From: Symsagittifera roscoffensis
Taxonomy: Eukaryota; Xenacoelomorpha; Acoela; Convolutidae
Assembly (NCBI RefSeq): GCF_963678635.1
Contig: NC_087064.1
Span: forward strand, 25,586,189 to 25,650,188
Length of the DNA stretch: 64,000 bases
Direction: 5' to 3'
Numbering within the stretch: the first letter of the stretch is position 1; the number at the start of each line of letters is the position of its first letter. The notes under the pieces are model-generated. The model was not told where the DNA came from. It searched no databases and was given only the letters and a program-made list of their open reading frames with translations. A program made the translations under genes and the position numbers. Shown one piece after another: positions 20,829-33,930 of this stretch.

Positions 20829-22598
20829 CTATGAATCCATACCTCATGGGTGGATCATCAATAACATCGAATAAGCCATTAATGGTATTCACAGGAACAG
20901 ACCCTGAATATTCTGTAGAAGATTATCTAAATGCAGTAACAGCAAATTTAATTTTAAATATAGGACCCGAACCAATTAATACGCCACTACATCAAAATTG
21001 GATACATAGACGCACAGCATTATTACAAACAACCCTAGATGGCGCAGCTCAAAAATGGTTTTCAGTATTACCCATAGAAATAAAATCAGACTGGAAAAGA
21101 TTCACACAAGAATTTTCAAAAATGTTTGATTCTGAAAAAAACACACAACATCAAAGAGTTTTATGCAACGAAATCCGCAGATTACCAAATGAAACAATTA
21201 AGCAATTAGCAGTACGAATCGAAACACTAGTTCGAAAAGCATATTCACTTAATACACATGATTACAAAAACACAAAAATGACAGAAATTTTAATGATGAC
21301 CTTAACACCCCAATTAAGAAAAATAGCTATAAAAAAGAGAGCATCTCATCCTTCCTCAATTCGAGAACCAGATTTAGATTTTCGAAAATTAGTAGATAAA
21401 CTAGAACAAGCAGAAGTCACAATGAAACTCGAAGAAACAGAAAATCTAAAACTACCATATGTTAATCGAATTGAAACAAATACTACACATATAAATAACA
21501 AACAAGAATCAGACACAGACCTGATTGAAAAAATCACTGAAATACTAAATATCTACGAAAAACATCCAAACTTTAAAGGCAAACCATCCTTCAAAAAATG
21601 GTGTAATTATTGCCGACAATACGGACACAGTATTTCCGAATGTAGACGAAAACAACAAGACAATCAGAATAAACCTCAAAAGCACAAAAAACCAAATATA
21701 TCGTTCTATCAATACATGAAAAAAGACCAAAATCTACCAAACAAAAAAAATATATAGTAATAACAGCTCAGGAAAACCACTTCCGAGCAACTCAAATTAC
21801 ACAAGGAATCAATCACCATATAACTCAAGTTATAGAGGTAGATCACCCGAACGAGGAAATACACGAAATTTCTCACAAAAAAGATATAATCGATCGAATA
21901 GCCAAAATAACCAAAATAACTATTCACGATCAAATTCCAATACAACAGATTTTGTTTCTGGATCCAGTTCCCAATCAAACTCAAGGAATAGACACTATTC
22001 CAATAATCAATCACGAAACTCATCATACAACAGAAATAGAAACTATTCACATAATAGAAATAGAAGTTATTCAAACAATCGAAATCAGAATTACCCGAAC
22101 AATCGATCAAGGAATAATTCATATAATAGATCAAACTATCACAGATCAAACGATAATTATCAAAACAGATCACGAAATAATTCAGGAAATCGAAACTCAA
22201 GTTACAATAATCGATACAGAAATTATTCCCAGTCACCACATAGGAATAATAACCGTTACCCTGATTCTAAACATCGATACAGAAGTAGCACACCAAAACA
22301 TCAAAGACACATTAATCAAGTGCAGACAAATGAAGAAACAACTTCAGACCCCCCAGGTATTGATGACACAGGAAGTAACGAACTACAATTAAATCATATA
22401 AATTGTGAATCGTCAGATACAGAAATTGATACAGATAATACCATCTCTGTAAATATGATAACAGTCGAGAACGACTATGAACCTATCATATATGAACAAC
22501 CTTTTACCTCACATCTATATGAAAATCAATTGGAACTCCTTCACAATTACTATATTGGACCCAGTGATACTACACAAATTACACAAGAAGTAAACTAA
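20798..22598 (+). pseudogene. gag: Gag, frameshifted (copy C)
   Basis: This is the same Gag as at 15189-16988. The frame is open for 319 residues, covering the capsid region and the CCHC knuckle (CNYCRQYGHSISEC), then breaks at an A-run near 21744-21751 that has one more A than copy B. The Arg/Ser/Asn-rich tract and acidic tail follow in the shifted frame to the stop at 22596-22598. A one-base change in a homopolymer could also be a sequencing error. The ATG lies 31 bases inside the end of the pre-gag frame. Confidence 0.85.
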
Positions 22599-22611
22599 AT
22601 TAACACGGTAA

Positions 22612-23274
22612 TTAAACCCGATAAAAAAGACGAAACACAATGCTCAAACAAAAAGATATTTGTCAAAATATACAAAAGAACAACCAAGAGAAAAAATTTG
22701 GACAATTCCATTTCTCTTAGAAAGCCCAAGAAACAAAGAATTTCAACCACCAGCTCTTGAAATTGATTTTTTAATTGACTCAGGAGCAGAATCAAATATA
22801 ATTAATATTGTCACATGGAATGAAATCAAAACATTACATCCAAAATTAACACCTCTTGAAACCTCTAGTAAATTAGCAACAGCACAACGATCAACACTAA
22901 TAAATTATGGAAAAGTTCAATTATTCCTTCTTCCCACAAGAACAATGGAACAAAACAAAATTTTGAACAAACCGTTTAAACAAATATTTCATATTACTGA
23001 TATTAAACACAATATCATTGGCATACCAATTATATCTAAATATATACCAACAATCAACATCTTAAATAGTAAAATACATATCAAAGATAAGTACACAAAA
23101 ACAAAAAATACAGCCCTAACATTCTTCCAAAGATTAAACAAACAACCACCATTCTTCTCAAAATTTTACCCCATTTACAATCAACAACGGAAACACCTGA
23201 AACCACTATCAGGAATTATATATAATTTTTCAATAAAACAAGTTCACCAGTATAATAAAAGTCAAAATAAATAA
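22612..23274 (+). CDS. pol: retroviral-type aspartic protease (copy C)
   Basis: This is the protease that would cleave the polyproteins. The frame is open from 22612 with no clear ATG. The catalytic motif is DSGAESN at about 22777-22797, preceded by LEIDFLI, as in retropepsins. A hydrophobic-Ile-Gly segment (HNIIGIPIIS) about 80 residues later matches the usual second motif. Gag ends at 22598 in another frame, and this frame has its own stop at 22609-22611, so there is no overlap for ordinary frameshifting. A TAA at 23272-23274 separates it from RT in the same frame. Confidence 0.82.
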   Translation, partial: LNPIKKTKHNAQTKRYLSKYTKEQPREKIWTIPFLLESPRNKEFQPPALEIDFLIDSGAESNIINIVTWNEIKTLHPKLTPLETSSKLATAQRSTLINYGKVQLFLLPTRTMEQNKILNKPFKQIFHITDIKHNIIGIPIISKYIPTINILNSKIHIKDKYTKTKNTALTFFQRLNKQPPFFSKFYPIYNQQRKHLKPLSGIIYNFSIKQVHQYNKSQNK

Positions 23275-23283
23275 CAACTTTTT

Positions 23284-24570
23284 ATGTCAGACTTCGAATT
23301 TAAACCTATCCACAAATTTTTCAAAATTACGATTTCATCCAGAAAATATTCGAAAAACACGAACTCCGACATCATTTCATTACACGTGTATAGTAATTTA
23401 CCATATCAAATAATATTACCCATAGGCCTTTTAGGATATTGTGAAACAAATGCTACAATTTCACCTATAAATGAGGTAGCCTACCGCGTTAATAATATTT
23501 TCCAATTATTAGATATTTGCCAATCAACAATTCTTGACGAAGAATTATCCATAAATATTATAATAAGTAATGAAAAAAGAAACACAGATTACTTTACAAA
23601 AACACCATATTTTAAACCAACATTCAATATAACAAATTACACAAAAGAACAACAAAAATTTTTAACAATGTTTAATTTTGAACATTCACAAATTACACAA
23701 ATTGAATTTGATAAATTAGCAAAACAACTGTTAAAATATTCAACAGTCTACGCAACATCAAAATTTGTCGTTGGAAAAATTAGTTCATCACTACACCTCC
23801 CGTTAAAACCCGACGCAGTTTTCAAGAAACAAAGAGCCAGTAAAGTACCAATTCACTTACATGACAAAGTAAACAGATTACTTGACATCTTAGAACAATA
23901 CAAAATTACCTCACCAGTACATAAGGAAGAACAACCAAAAGGTAACACTTTTATCAACCCTGTTATCATTCTAGCAAAAAGTGAATCACTAAAAATAGTT
24001 TTAGACGCTAGATACCTCAATTCACTAATTGACGAATCAAAATGCAATTGGCCTATTGAACCCATACAAGTTATCTTAACAAAGATAAAAGGTAAATATT
24101 TCACAACCGCCGATATGAATAGTTCTTATAATCAAATGCCACTAGATGAACAATCACGACGTTTAACACAATTTGTTATTGGAAATCAACAATATGATTT
24201 TAATCGCTTATTCTATGGAATATCCATAGGACCAGCAGCTTTTTCAGCTTTTATGAGTAAAATTTTTAGACCACTAATACTCAAGAAAAATGCAATCACA
24301 TATTTAGATGATGTTTTTATGCAATCACAAACCAAAGAAGAAGTTTTTACAGTTTTAGAACAATACCATAAGATACTTCAGAACGAAAATCTGAAAGCAG
24401 CCCCCGATAAATCACACTTCTTTCTAACACGCGCTAAGATTTTAGGACATAATATTGAACAAAACACTATCACTCCAATAAAATCACGCATTGATGCTAT
24501 TCAAAAACTTCAGCCACCAACAAATAAAAAGAAATCAAGAATTCCTTGGAATGTTAAATTTCTTAGGTAA
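23284..24570 (+). pseudogene. pol: reverse transcriptase (copy C)
   Basis: This is an RNA-dependent DNA polymerase of Ty3/gypsy type. Visible motifs are KIVLDARYLN, TTADMNSSYNQMPL with the first catalytic Asp (residue about 274), FYGISIGPAAFSAFM and the active site TYLDDVF (residue about 340, nt 24301). A thumb-like region with HSFFLTRAKILGH-type sequence follows. It lies in the same frame as the protease, after one TAA. The frame fails near 24525, where a base change shifts the continuation into the frame starting at 24491. The N-terminal 130 residues have no recognised motif and may be a linker. Confidence 0.88.
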
Positions 24571-25099
24571 ATATGTTTATAAAATGCAATTATATTTAGG
24601 ACCCTTCTATAATATCCTCAGACAACAAAATAATTTTGAATGGACCACTGAACATCAAACACGATTTGAAGAAATTAAAAAACTTTTAACTGAACAAATT
24701 TCAAATACAATTCCAGATCCAAATCAACCATTTTATGCAATGTGCGATGCTTCAAATATAGGCATCGGCGCAGCATTGCTACAACCACAGAGTGGAACAA
24801 ATAAAATGAATCTTATATCAGCAAATTCACGATTATTCACTCAAGCAGAGCTACGACTCTCAACTCTAATGAGAAAATGTACAGCTATAATTTATACACT
24901 TACAGAATATGAATTTCTGATACTTGGATCAAAACAACCAAAAGTTCTATTCACAGATCACAAACCAATAATTTTTCTCTTTACACAAAAGTCAAATCCA
25001 AATCATAGAGTTTATAGATTTCAACTAATTCTAATGAAATTTCCAAACTTACATATAGTTTGGACAGAAGGAAAAACCTTGCGTTACCAGACATATTAA
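24491..25099 (+). pseudogene. pol: RNase H domain (copy C), catalytic Glu altered
   Basis: This is the RT thumb/connection and RNase H, which degrades RNA in the RNA-DNA hybrid. It has FLGMLNFLGKYV, then the RNase H start AMCDASNIGIGAAL with the first Asp, and LFTDHKPIIFL with the third. Between them the usual Thr-x-Arg-Glu-Cys-x-Ala reads LMRKCTAI, so the catalytic Glu is Lys here. The tether to integrase begins LHIVWTEGK; a base change there moves the continuation (LALPDILSRN) to another frame. Confidence 0.8.
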
Positions 25100-27327
25100 G
25101 TCGAAATACGCCACCTGAATTACTCACAAGAAAAACTACAGTTGAAATACCACAAAACATTAAATTTTATCTTGCAAAAGATGAAACATCCCCCCGACTA
25201 GAATGCAAATATGCAGTAAAAACTGATATTGATCAATCACAAATAAATAATCTACAACATTTCCCACTCTACTTAGATTGTCAGATTAATCACTACGAAG
25301 TTGACTTACTAGGCACATCAACTTTTAAACCAATTCCATATTCACAATGGATAAAAAATAACACTCAACAAAAAAGAATAAAACAACATTCGCATAAAAA
25401 AGACCCTTTTCCATTAATCGAAAAAGAAAATTTAACCGATAAAATAAATTTATCAGGACCGCAAAAAAATGATTCAAAATACACAATGAATCAAGTTTTT
25501 GACCTCCATGACCCACTTGACACAATTCGCCTATCAAAACTAGAAATTGACAATATTTTTCTCCCCCCAACAGATAAAATTACACTTGAACTCTTAAAAC
25601 AATATCAAAATCTCGACCCAGTAATTAGACAATTAAAATCATGGCAGAAATACAAAACTAAGCCCGTAAAAGCAGATACCACAATTTTGGGAAATAATAC
25701 ACTCCTCCGATATTTCCGAAAATTTATTAACACAGCAATTAATAAAAATACAGATCTTTTAGAATACAATTTGAAAGATTCAAAAGTTCCCTGTCCTCCT
25801 TTAAGTATGATATTAATAGCTTTTAACATCTCACATACACAAAATACTAAAGGACACTCCGGATCAGAGAAAACATACTCAAACTGTACACAAAATTTTT
25901 ATTTCCCAAATGCACCTATTTGGATAAAAATATTATGCAATGATTGTATAATATGTCAATTAAACAAACCTTATCCAAATCAAAAACAAATAGCACAAAA
26001 ACAAGATTTTAATGGACAAAGTTTATATTTTAACCATCGCATTTCATTCGATACAAGAGGACCAATTTCACCATCCTCTGAAGGAAACTCCAACATTAGA
26101 GTCATTGTTGATGCATTTACACATTATGTAGCACTCAACCCAGTACCACATTGTAATGCTTATTATGCTTACACGACGCTTTATGAACATTGGATAGCTA
26201 AATTCGGATTACCCGAAATCGTAGCTACAGAAAACGGTACAGAATTCATAAATAATGAAATCATCACACTATGCCTTTATATAACATCAAACATAAACCA
26301 CGTACATCTCATGCACCTTGGACAAACGGTTTAGTCGATGGTATGAACCGTTCACTACAAGAATATCTTCGATGTATCATAAAGGGAAATGATACAAAAT
26401 ACACAGAATGGTCAGCAGATGTAAAATTATTTCCCTTAGCATACAATTCACAAATCACGACAACTTTAGTAATGTCACCATACGAAATGGTTTTTAATCA
26501 AAAGCCACGTAAACCAATTATGTTTACAGAAAATTCCCATAAAAATGCACCAGGTTATTGCCAACCAAGCAAAGACTCAATTTGTTATAACCTACCTTTA
26601 CACACACATGATGAAGATCATTTTCATCATCCACAAATTCTTAAATTAGCCTCCGGCACACACACCGAATGGATTTTAAATAGAGATAAAAACACAATGA
26701 AATTGACCAAAAAGTAACAAAGAAATTGTTACAAAGGCAAAATATTAACGACCAAATTAATTCACACTTTACACCTGCCACAGATTAAAAAATTGGAACA
26801 TTTGTCTTAATACCTAACTTTAATACACAAAAAGGAATCTCTAAAAAATTACAACCCCTTCGAAAAGGACCATACCAAATAATTGCCAAACCCACTGACG
26901 TAATGTATAAACTCACAGATTCAAATAAAAGGAAAATGTTCAACATCATAACAATCGATTGCCCTACTACCCAAAAGAATACGCGCTACGCGAATTAACT
27001 CAATTATATTCTTTCACAGGTTTAAAAGTTATTCAAAATCATCCACATACAGGAAAAGAAATAGATGAACAAGACAACATTCATCATGAAGATCAAAATC
27101 AAAAACTAACCAAATTTGAAAACAATCAAAAAATATCAGACCCAAAAATATCTCAAAAAGAAAGAAAAAACAGGAAAATGATAGAAAAAATTTTACCACA
27201 AGAACAAATAGAAAAATCAAAACATAGAGAATCATCACGACTTTGAAATCAACCACGTAAGAACTACAAAACATTCATTCCACAATCTAAAATACTAAAG
27301 AAAATTGAATTTCAAAAACAACTTTGA
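25060..27327 (+). pseudogene. pol: integrase (copy C), catalytic residues changed and frameshifted
   Basis: This is the counterpart of copy A 3-1712. It begins with LPDILSRN and a linker, then the HHCC region (CNDCIICQ) and the core with the first Asp in SFDTRGP. The second Asp is Glu (ATENGTEF, nt about 26226-26246) and the catalytic Glu is Asp (GLVDGMNR, near 26329-26350). A one-base loss near 26275 shifts the frame, more shifts follow near 26690 and 26930, and a TGA at 27244-27246 interrupts the basic tail. The GPY/F-like module is still visible near 26865. This copy cannot encode a working integrase. Confidence 0.88.
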
Positions 27328-28177
27328 TTTTAATTATTAAATTTTGCACCTCTGGATCATTTTGAACTTTTATTTTTCAAAATAACATGCTGACAAACAC
27401 GCAACAGTTCTAGTTCAGATTGAGCCAATAGGATTCACTTAAATCCGTCACCTTCTATATCTCTTACATCCGTCACCTTCTATATCTCTTAAATCCGTGA
27501 CCTTTTATATCTCCTACACCAACCTAAAAGAGATTAAACTCCAGGCATATCTATAACTATAACTTTACAACCTCCAGGTCAAAAATAAGCAACTCGCTAA
27601 AACTTGACAACTAAAATAAATACCACCATAAATTTACAACCCTCCCCTATCTAATAACGCAAAGATCAACAATATTTTCCCAACTTAGACCTCAAAAACC
27701 CTCCAACCAAAAATGGCAAATTAGTCTAAAGTAAAAAAGAACCATATTCATTTGGCCTAAAGTACAAATATCTCAAAAATACCCATGATTACCCGACAAA
27801 TAAAAATAAAGCAAAAAAGACCTCCCAAACACCATAAAATTAGCCCCCAAAATCTTTTCACAAAACTCAACCCACTTGTCAAAAAATCAATAAATAACTA
27901 GACCACACTTGAATCTCGCCTCAAACAACAAAAAATATTCGACAAAGAAATCATTTCTTAAATGCTCTTCTCTCGATCAGTCAATATCTTTAAAAATACA
28001 ATTTTAAAATCTTTTAATAAACTTTTTCACAATATTCAAACTTTTGTTCATATTTCTATTTGATACCTTTGAAGCTTTTATAATCATTTTAATAATTTTT
28101 TGCAACATTTTTTTAATTTTCTACTCCCTATTTGAAATATATCTCCAACTTTCCCAAATCATTGATCATATTCACAG
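27328..28177 (+). other. pol-env spacer with tandem repeat (copy C)
   Basis: I see no gene. It aligns in patches with 1713-2508. Its start has a private tandem repeat of about 25 bp (27438-27517). It ends at the putative env acceptor TTCACAG (28177). Confidence 0.55.
27438..27517 (+). repeat. three-copy 25-bp tandem repeat
   Basis: The unit ATCCGTCACCTTCTATATCT is repeated three times with small changes. Copy A has only one remnant at the equivalent place, so the expansion is private to copy C. Confidence 0.7.
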
Positions 28178-28202
28178 GTACGATAATCCAAAGTCTATTT
28201 AA

Positions 28203-28391
28203 ATGATACGAACAATTTTTAGTAGAACAGATAGTTTTTTACTATTTGTAATTTTCATCATATTTTTATCATCCCTAATATTGATAATGTGCAAATGTGT
28301 AAAAAAGGCAATAGTCTTATTCGCCTTAGCAACAATCCTTTTATTTCTTTTCATTGAAGAATACTACAATGAACATAAATCTTCCCACTAG
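28203..28391 (+). CDS. 62-aa two-helix membrane ORF (copy C)
   Basis: This is the counterpart of 2534-2722, with the same length and two hydrophobic segments around CKCVKKA. Its TAG at 28389-28391 is in frame with the pre-env reading that follows, so readthrough would fuse the two. In copy A a one-base difference breaks that register. Confidence 0.6.
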   Translation: MIRTIFSRTDSFLLFVIFIIFLSSLILIMCKCVKKAIVLFALATILLFLFIEEYYNEHKSSH

Positions 28392-29544
28392 AAAAAATTA
28401 ATCAGAACATTTTCAAAAATTGCTAACCAACAATCACAAAATCAGTCTTCACCGACATCATCCCAAGAAAACCCAACAATACCTACAACTACCCAAAACC
28501 CCCAAACATCCACACGACGAATTTCTTTCCAAGATAATCCATACAATTTTGAAGAAAGACACGCTCGCTTATCCGAACCATTAGAACCAGTTCAGCGACA
28601 GGCACCCCTAAGTGAACCAACACATAACTTGTACCCCAAATTACCACAAGAATTAAGTAGAATAAAAAACATTAGTCAAAACCAAAATACAGTCGAAATA
28701 ACTAAACAAATTATACATCAACGACGAAACAGAAGTTTTCAAACCCCTAGAGTTCATTTTGATATACCCCAATCACCAACACCAACTACTTCAGAAATTT
28801 CAAGTAGTACATTGCCAGAAACTCCCACACTACTTTCATAACAAAGCACCTCAAATATACCCTCAGATTACTTAGGTTCAACACCAACATCTGAACAAAT
28901 ACGTGAAAATCCCTTTAACCCCCCCCCCCAATCCCACAGCACGACTACCATATTGGGCAACACACTCATATACACAAGGTGAACCAAACTTAGTAAACGA
29001 TCCAATAGATATTTCTACGGATACAACACTATCATCACTACCAGAAACATTATCACTACCGTCAACACCATCATTAAGTCAAATTTCACCGACGCTTTTC
29101 CCTTTAAATTTCCCAAATAACCTCGACGCTAGATATCGAGAACAATCATCAACAAATATCCCTTTACGACTAGACTGGAATACATTCGTAGCACCCCCAC
29201 CATTATTTGGACAACATCAAGATAGTAACCGATCCCACAGTTGGGCACTCAACAGACTACAATATAGACAAGATATCCACGAAGATATTCGTGAACACAA
29301 TATTCAAATACTTCAACAAAATAGTCTCCAATTGAAATTCAAAATCACGATCAAACTTAACAATATTGTTCAACATCCCTACCCATTAAATCCACCAAAT
29401 ATAACAGCTCAATTGCTACCACCACCATTTATAACAACTGAAGTAATATATAAATACGATAGATATACCAAAAACACAATTGGTTACATCACATTTTATA
29501 ACCCATACTCAGGATTATCATACACATGTATATTTGTATATTCT
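28392..29544 (+). pseudogene. pre-env ORF (copy C)
   Basis: This Ser/Thr/Pro-rich region is in frame with the small membrane ORF until a TAA at 28839-28841, shared with copy A. A C-run near 28919-28928, longer than in copy A, then shifts the frame. The globular part (LPYWATHSYTQGEPN, RLDWNTF, IGYITFYNPYSG) is read in the 28903-30060 frame. That frame continues into env because of a short duplication near 29529-29537. Unrecognised. Confidence 0.5.
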
Positions 29545-32116
29545 AAAAATATTAACATTTCAACACATATTTTTTCTAATATTTTCCGACCGAAAAACAC
29601 AAATCCTTCTCCTCGCACAGGACCCCAGGATTTATTAGTAACACACTACGATTGGGAAGAAAACGAACAAAAAACACTACACAAATACGCAATAAATCAG
29701 GTATCACAATGCGAAACAGAACCACAAGCTATAGAAACTACAAATGTAATAGCAACATTGTATTCAAAAGCCCGAGCAACAACAGTCACAAGATATAAAT
29801 TTACAGCAACATTTTCCGAAAAGAAAGTACACTGTTCACAAGTTTCCAATGGAAATAAGAACCGACTTGATCGCGAATCATTCTATCAAAGTAATATAGA
29901 ACGACTTTCACATCTAAATCCCGATGATTGTAAACACGAACTACTCAGACTAAACATCATAAGAAATAGAAACACAGACAGGAAAATGGTAAATTTCCAA
30001 GTCTTTGCCGATTCTGTACACCAAGCACAACTTGAAAGATATCAAGGACATATAAAATAAGACGAAAAATACCCAATACGGCGCACACGGAAGATTAACT
30101 TATGACATGCACGATAAACACTGGATACCACACATTGGAATAAATGACCCCTCAAACTGCAAAGCAGACACAAAAAAAAAGGATATCAAGAAATAATGTT
30201 TTTCGATTGGAAAATACAACTCGAAAAAGTACAACTCACACGAGATTTATCAGATAACAAAATGATCTATCAAGGAATTAGATTACCTTGCAAGGTTATT
30301 GTGACCCTACAACACGGACACAAGCAACAATTGTTTGGTTTCCCGAAGATACATGCACAACATTTCAAGTAGCAAAAATACACGCTCGAATGATAAAATT
30401 TCATGAAAAATATTCTATAGAATCAATTCCATACGAACAAGTAAATCCATCCCGAAAACAAAGTAATGATTTTAGAATTATTCATGATATAGAAAATAAA
30501 TTACACGTTTCCAAATATATCAAGAAACAGAAATTGCATGCAAATACAGAAATCCACTATATAAAACACAATATTCTGAAATACTTGTCGAATACGAAAA
30601 AGGTTTCGACATGACCACTGGAAAAATAAAACTTAACCCTTATGCCACAAGTCACCCTCTAAATGAAGGAACATCATACAAACCAGTTAACTTTCAAAAA
30701 AGCACAGGTCAACCTGGTGGAAAGCTAAAGCCACATGACAGTAGAAGCACACGTTTACAAGAACTATCACTAATGAATAACACCTATTTCGGTAATATTC
30801 ATTACGATATTCACTTAGATATGAAGTTAGACTACACAATCAGTCGAATTTTTCAAGAAATGTCACTCTCCGAATTAGAAACACTTCACCAGTTATGCGA
30901 ATTGGAAAGGACACAAATCCTACAATCACTCGCACTAGCAGTACTAAAAATACCCTACGCAGGATACTTATTGTCAGGAAATAGATCAGATTTTCTAGAC
31001 TACGAAGGAAATATTTTATGGTTTTATACTTGTACCAAAAAAAGTATCACCACAATATGTTTTTGAAGACAAACGTTGTAATAAAAGAATCCCTATATTC
31101 TATAAAGTACATTTTGTCGACACACTTTCAAGACCAACATATTTTTGGAATACCGCAGTCCCTTGTGAATCAGAAACTAGCCACAATGTAGTACAATTGA
31201 ATCCTGATGAAGATAAAAACTATCTCCTCACACCAACCCTACGTTAATGCAATCACTCAAAAAATTTTCACCCGAAAGCATCAGAGCTATTGCTCGTAAT
31301 CCAAATATTGATTTACAATCAATTGGAATATATTCTAAATCAGACATCTAACAGCACATTAGAACACAACAATTTCAGGAATTATTAACACAAATGGACA
31401 CAATACAAAGACAGCCAATTGACCAGAATTTAAGAAAACTTGCCGAAACCGCAGGATTTGCGGATATTTATACACAAGATTATAGCGGATATTTTAAAGA
31501 CTTTAAAAATTACATATATTTAAACGGTGAAAAATACAGACCACAAGATATTTCACCTATAAATACTTTCAGTTTTGTCACCCCAAAGAACGAAATTCTA
31601 GCTTTTCTAGGATGGCCCTATTACATCTTAGAAAAATTAACTATCTTATACGCAATGTTTAACTTTATAGGATTTCTTATCTCACTCTTAAAAGAAATCT
31701 ATAACACATGCGCTATACACACACAAGTAAACAGACAAGCAAGTGTAGCACACATACTGTTTGCAGGATTTTTTGGAATTTTTACATCATCAATAAAGAA
31801 AATACTTCTAGATGCACAAATAAAAGAATATAACACAAAAATATCCACAAGACAAAACACTTACGACGAAGAACACAATAATATAGAGATAACACCTACC
31901 GCACCACAGTTGCCACCTCTACCACAAAACCATTCATTATCATTAGTTCCCCGTAAATTCCGAAGTCTAGCAATCACAAATAATCCAAATTCTAGACCAA
32001 ATATAGCACAAAGCCCCATCCAACATATAATGACACATCATTCACAAAAAAATATTACATACGAAGAAATTATAGAACAACCCCACACCACCACTTTTCA
32101 ATCTCAAAAAAAATAA
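29526..32116 (+). pseudogene. env: envelope-like glycoprotein (copy C), multiply broken
   Basis: This is the counterpart of copy A 3852-6473. The signal-peptide start seen in copy A is destroyed by a 7-bp difference near 29530. Further breaks lie at 30058-30060 (TAA), near 30070 (base loss), in the 30290 region (short deletion), near 30500, near 31040 and near 31230, plus a stop at 31348-31350. The C-terminal hydrophobic segments (about 31620-31800) and the tail are readable in the last open piece (31394-32116). Its stop lies before the ORF-X ATG, so the ATGA overlap of copy A is lost here by small changes in an A-run. Confidence 0.8.
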
Positions 32117-32131
32117 TTTTTTTAGCCCACG

Positions 32132-33927
32132 ATGAGCCGACAACTTGGATCCCTCCATCGCTCAAATTCCCACCCAGCCAACCTCCAAACTCAAATCCCA
32201 ATAATCCCACTTTTTGCTTTCCCACCACCCGATTTTCCGATTATTAATATATCATCAAGCACGAATTCTGATACTAATTCAGCTATTTCAGTTTTATACT
32301 CCATCTCACAATTTAAAAATTCTAAAGTAGAAACCCCTGACGAATTTGCAGACTCCGAACCATCTCCATCAAATTATACTCAGACCAACTCCTCAGTTTT
32401 TTCAAAACCCCCTTTTCAACCAATTCCATCAAATCATTCACTCCCATCCGCTTCCACTCCTTTTTATGCTTCGCAAGTGACCCCAACCTATTCTCCACTT
32501 CATTCCGACAGATCATATAATAATTCCCCAGATACCCCCCAAATTTCCCAGGAACTTGATAATTTTATTACCCTACAACAACAGTTAATAAACATTAACA
32601 CCCTCACAATACATCAACTATCATCCACAATAACATCCTCAAACCCACCTACTCCTACACCCTCCTCAGCTTACACTGCATCATTCACACAATCATCCAC
32701 ATCCACCGAAACACCTAGTAGCACTCACCGAGCTTACCGCACTTTTAAACGAAAATTCCCGAATCACCCATTGCCGACCAAACCCGGAACAGCCTGCGAA
32801 TATATTAATCACCCGCAACATACAAACAAGAAAAATTTTCTTGCAATCACCTTACCCTCATTTCCACAATATACATTAAACACACTTAACGATACTAATG
32901 ACACACGCAATTTTGTAGATGAACATGTTTTAATGCCAACACTTCATTGGACAGCTTATTATCATTTTACTAACCCTCTTTGCCTACCACTAACTAATAC
33001 TCATGACAGCATAGAAAAGACCAAAGACAAGTTATATAGACTCACTACAACACTAACACCTCGACAATTTACTTACGTAGGATATAAAAAATTACTAAAA
33101 ACATTCACTGCAACCCGAGCTAACGAATTTACAATAGAATATTACGACCTAATCAAGACCAATTTTTAGATGAAGACCACTTCGCTAACCCGCAACTAAC
33201 AGAAAAATTTTTCATCAAAACATCATATGTATTCACACTTAATATTTTTGATAGAAAGTATGATCACATTATTTCAGAATCACTAGCTGATATTCAAGCA
33301 TACGAAAGCTTCCATGACAAATTTCAGTTATTTTCACTAACCTTTCACTTTCGTTCACCACATGAACGCGATTTGCACTGTTCCCACGATATTATGTTCC
33401 GCACTAAACAAACCCACACATATACATACTATCGTTTTATACAAAATCATTTTGATTTGCATACCCCATCAAGACGACCTCACCATCGTTTTCAGTTTCT
33501 CAACTCAAAGTACACGTCACCATTTTTTCTTAATTTTACATATTGCATCAAAGATACTAACCTCCACGGCATCCTCCGCAACTATGACCGAGTTACCCAA
33601 ATGTATATACTTTGTCCCATCATAAAGACCTTCAATGCCGAAGAATCCAGACCCTTCCTTATCCCGCATGAATTTATCCAGCCTATTGAAGTACCAATAT
33701 TAGAATTCATTCACAATACTTAAAATAATCATAAAATATATAACCTCATTCAAAACACACCTTACGAGTTTGCAGTAGGCACCGAAGAACTAAAAACCAT
33801 TAAGGCACTTCAATTGCTTTGGCCACTGCTACAAACTAAAAACATCATACGCATACTAGCCAAATTATTAACAACATCAGATATGATACACGACATCTTT
33901 CCCCACGGATTTTTCCCAGAAGATTAA
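32132..33927 (+). pseudogene. ORF-X after env (copy C)
   Basis: This is the counterpart of copy A 6470-8278. It is open for 345 codons from the same ATG, beyond the point where copy A has its stop. A deletion of about 15-16 bases near 33150 then shifts the frame, and TAA at 33721-33723 and other changes follow. The N-terminal Ser/Thr/Pro-rich part and the globular part (VLMPTLHW, YYRFIQNHF) match copy A, and the end (HGFFPED) is kept. Because the two copies break in different places, the ancestral ORF was about 600 codons. Confidence 0.65.
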
Positions 33928-33930
33928 AAG

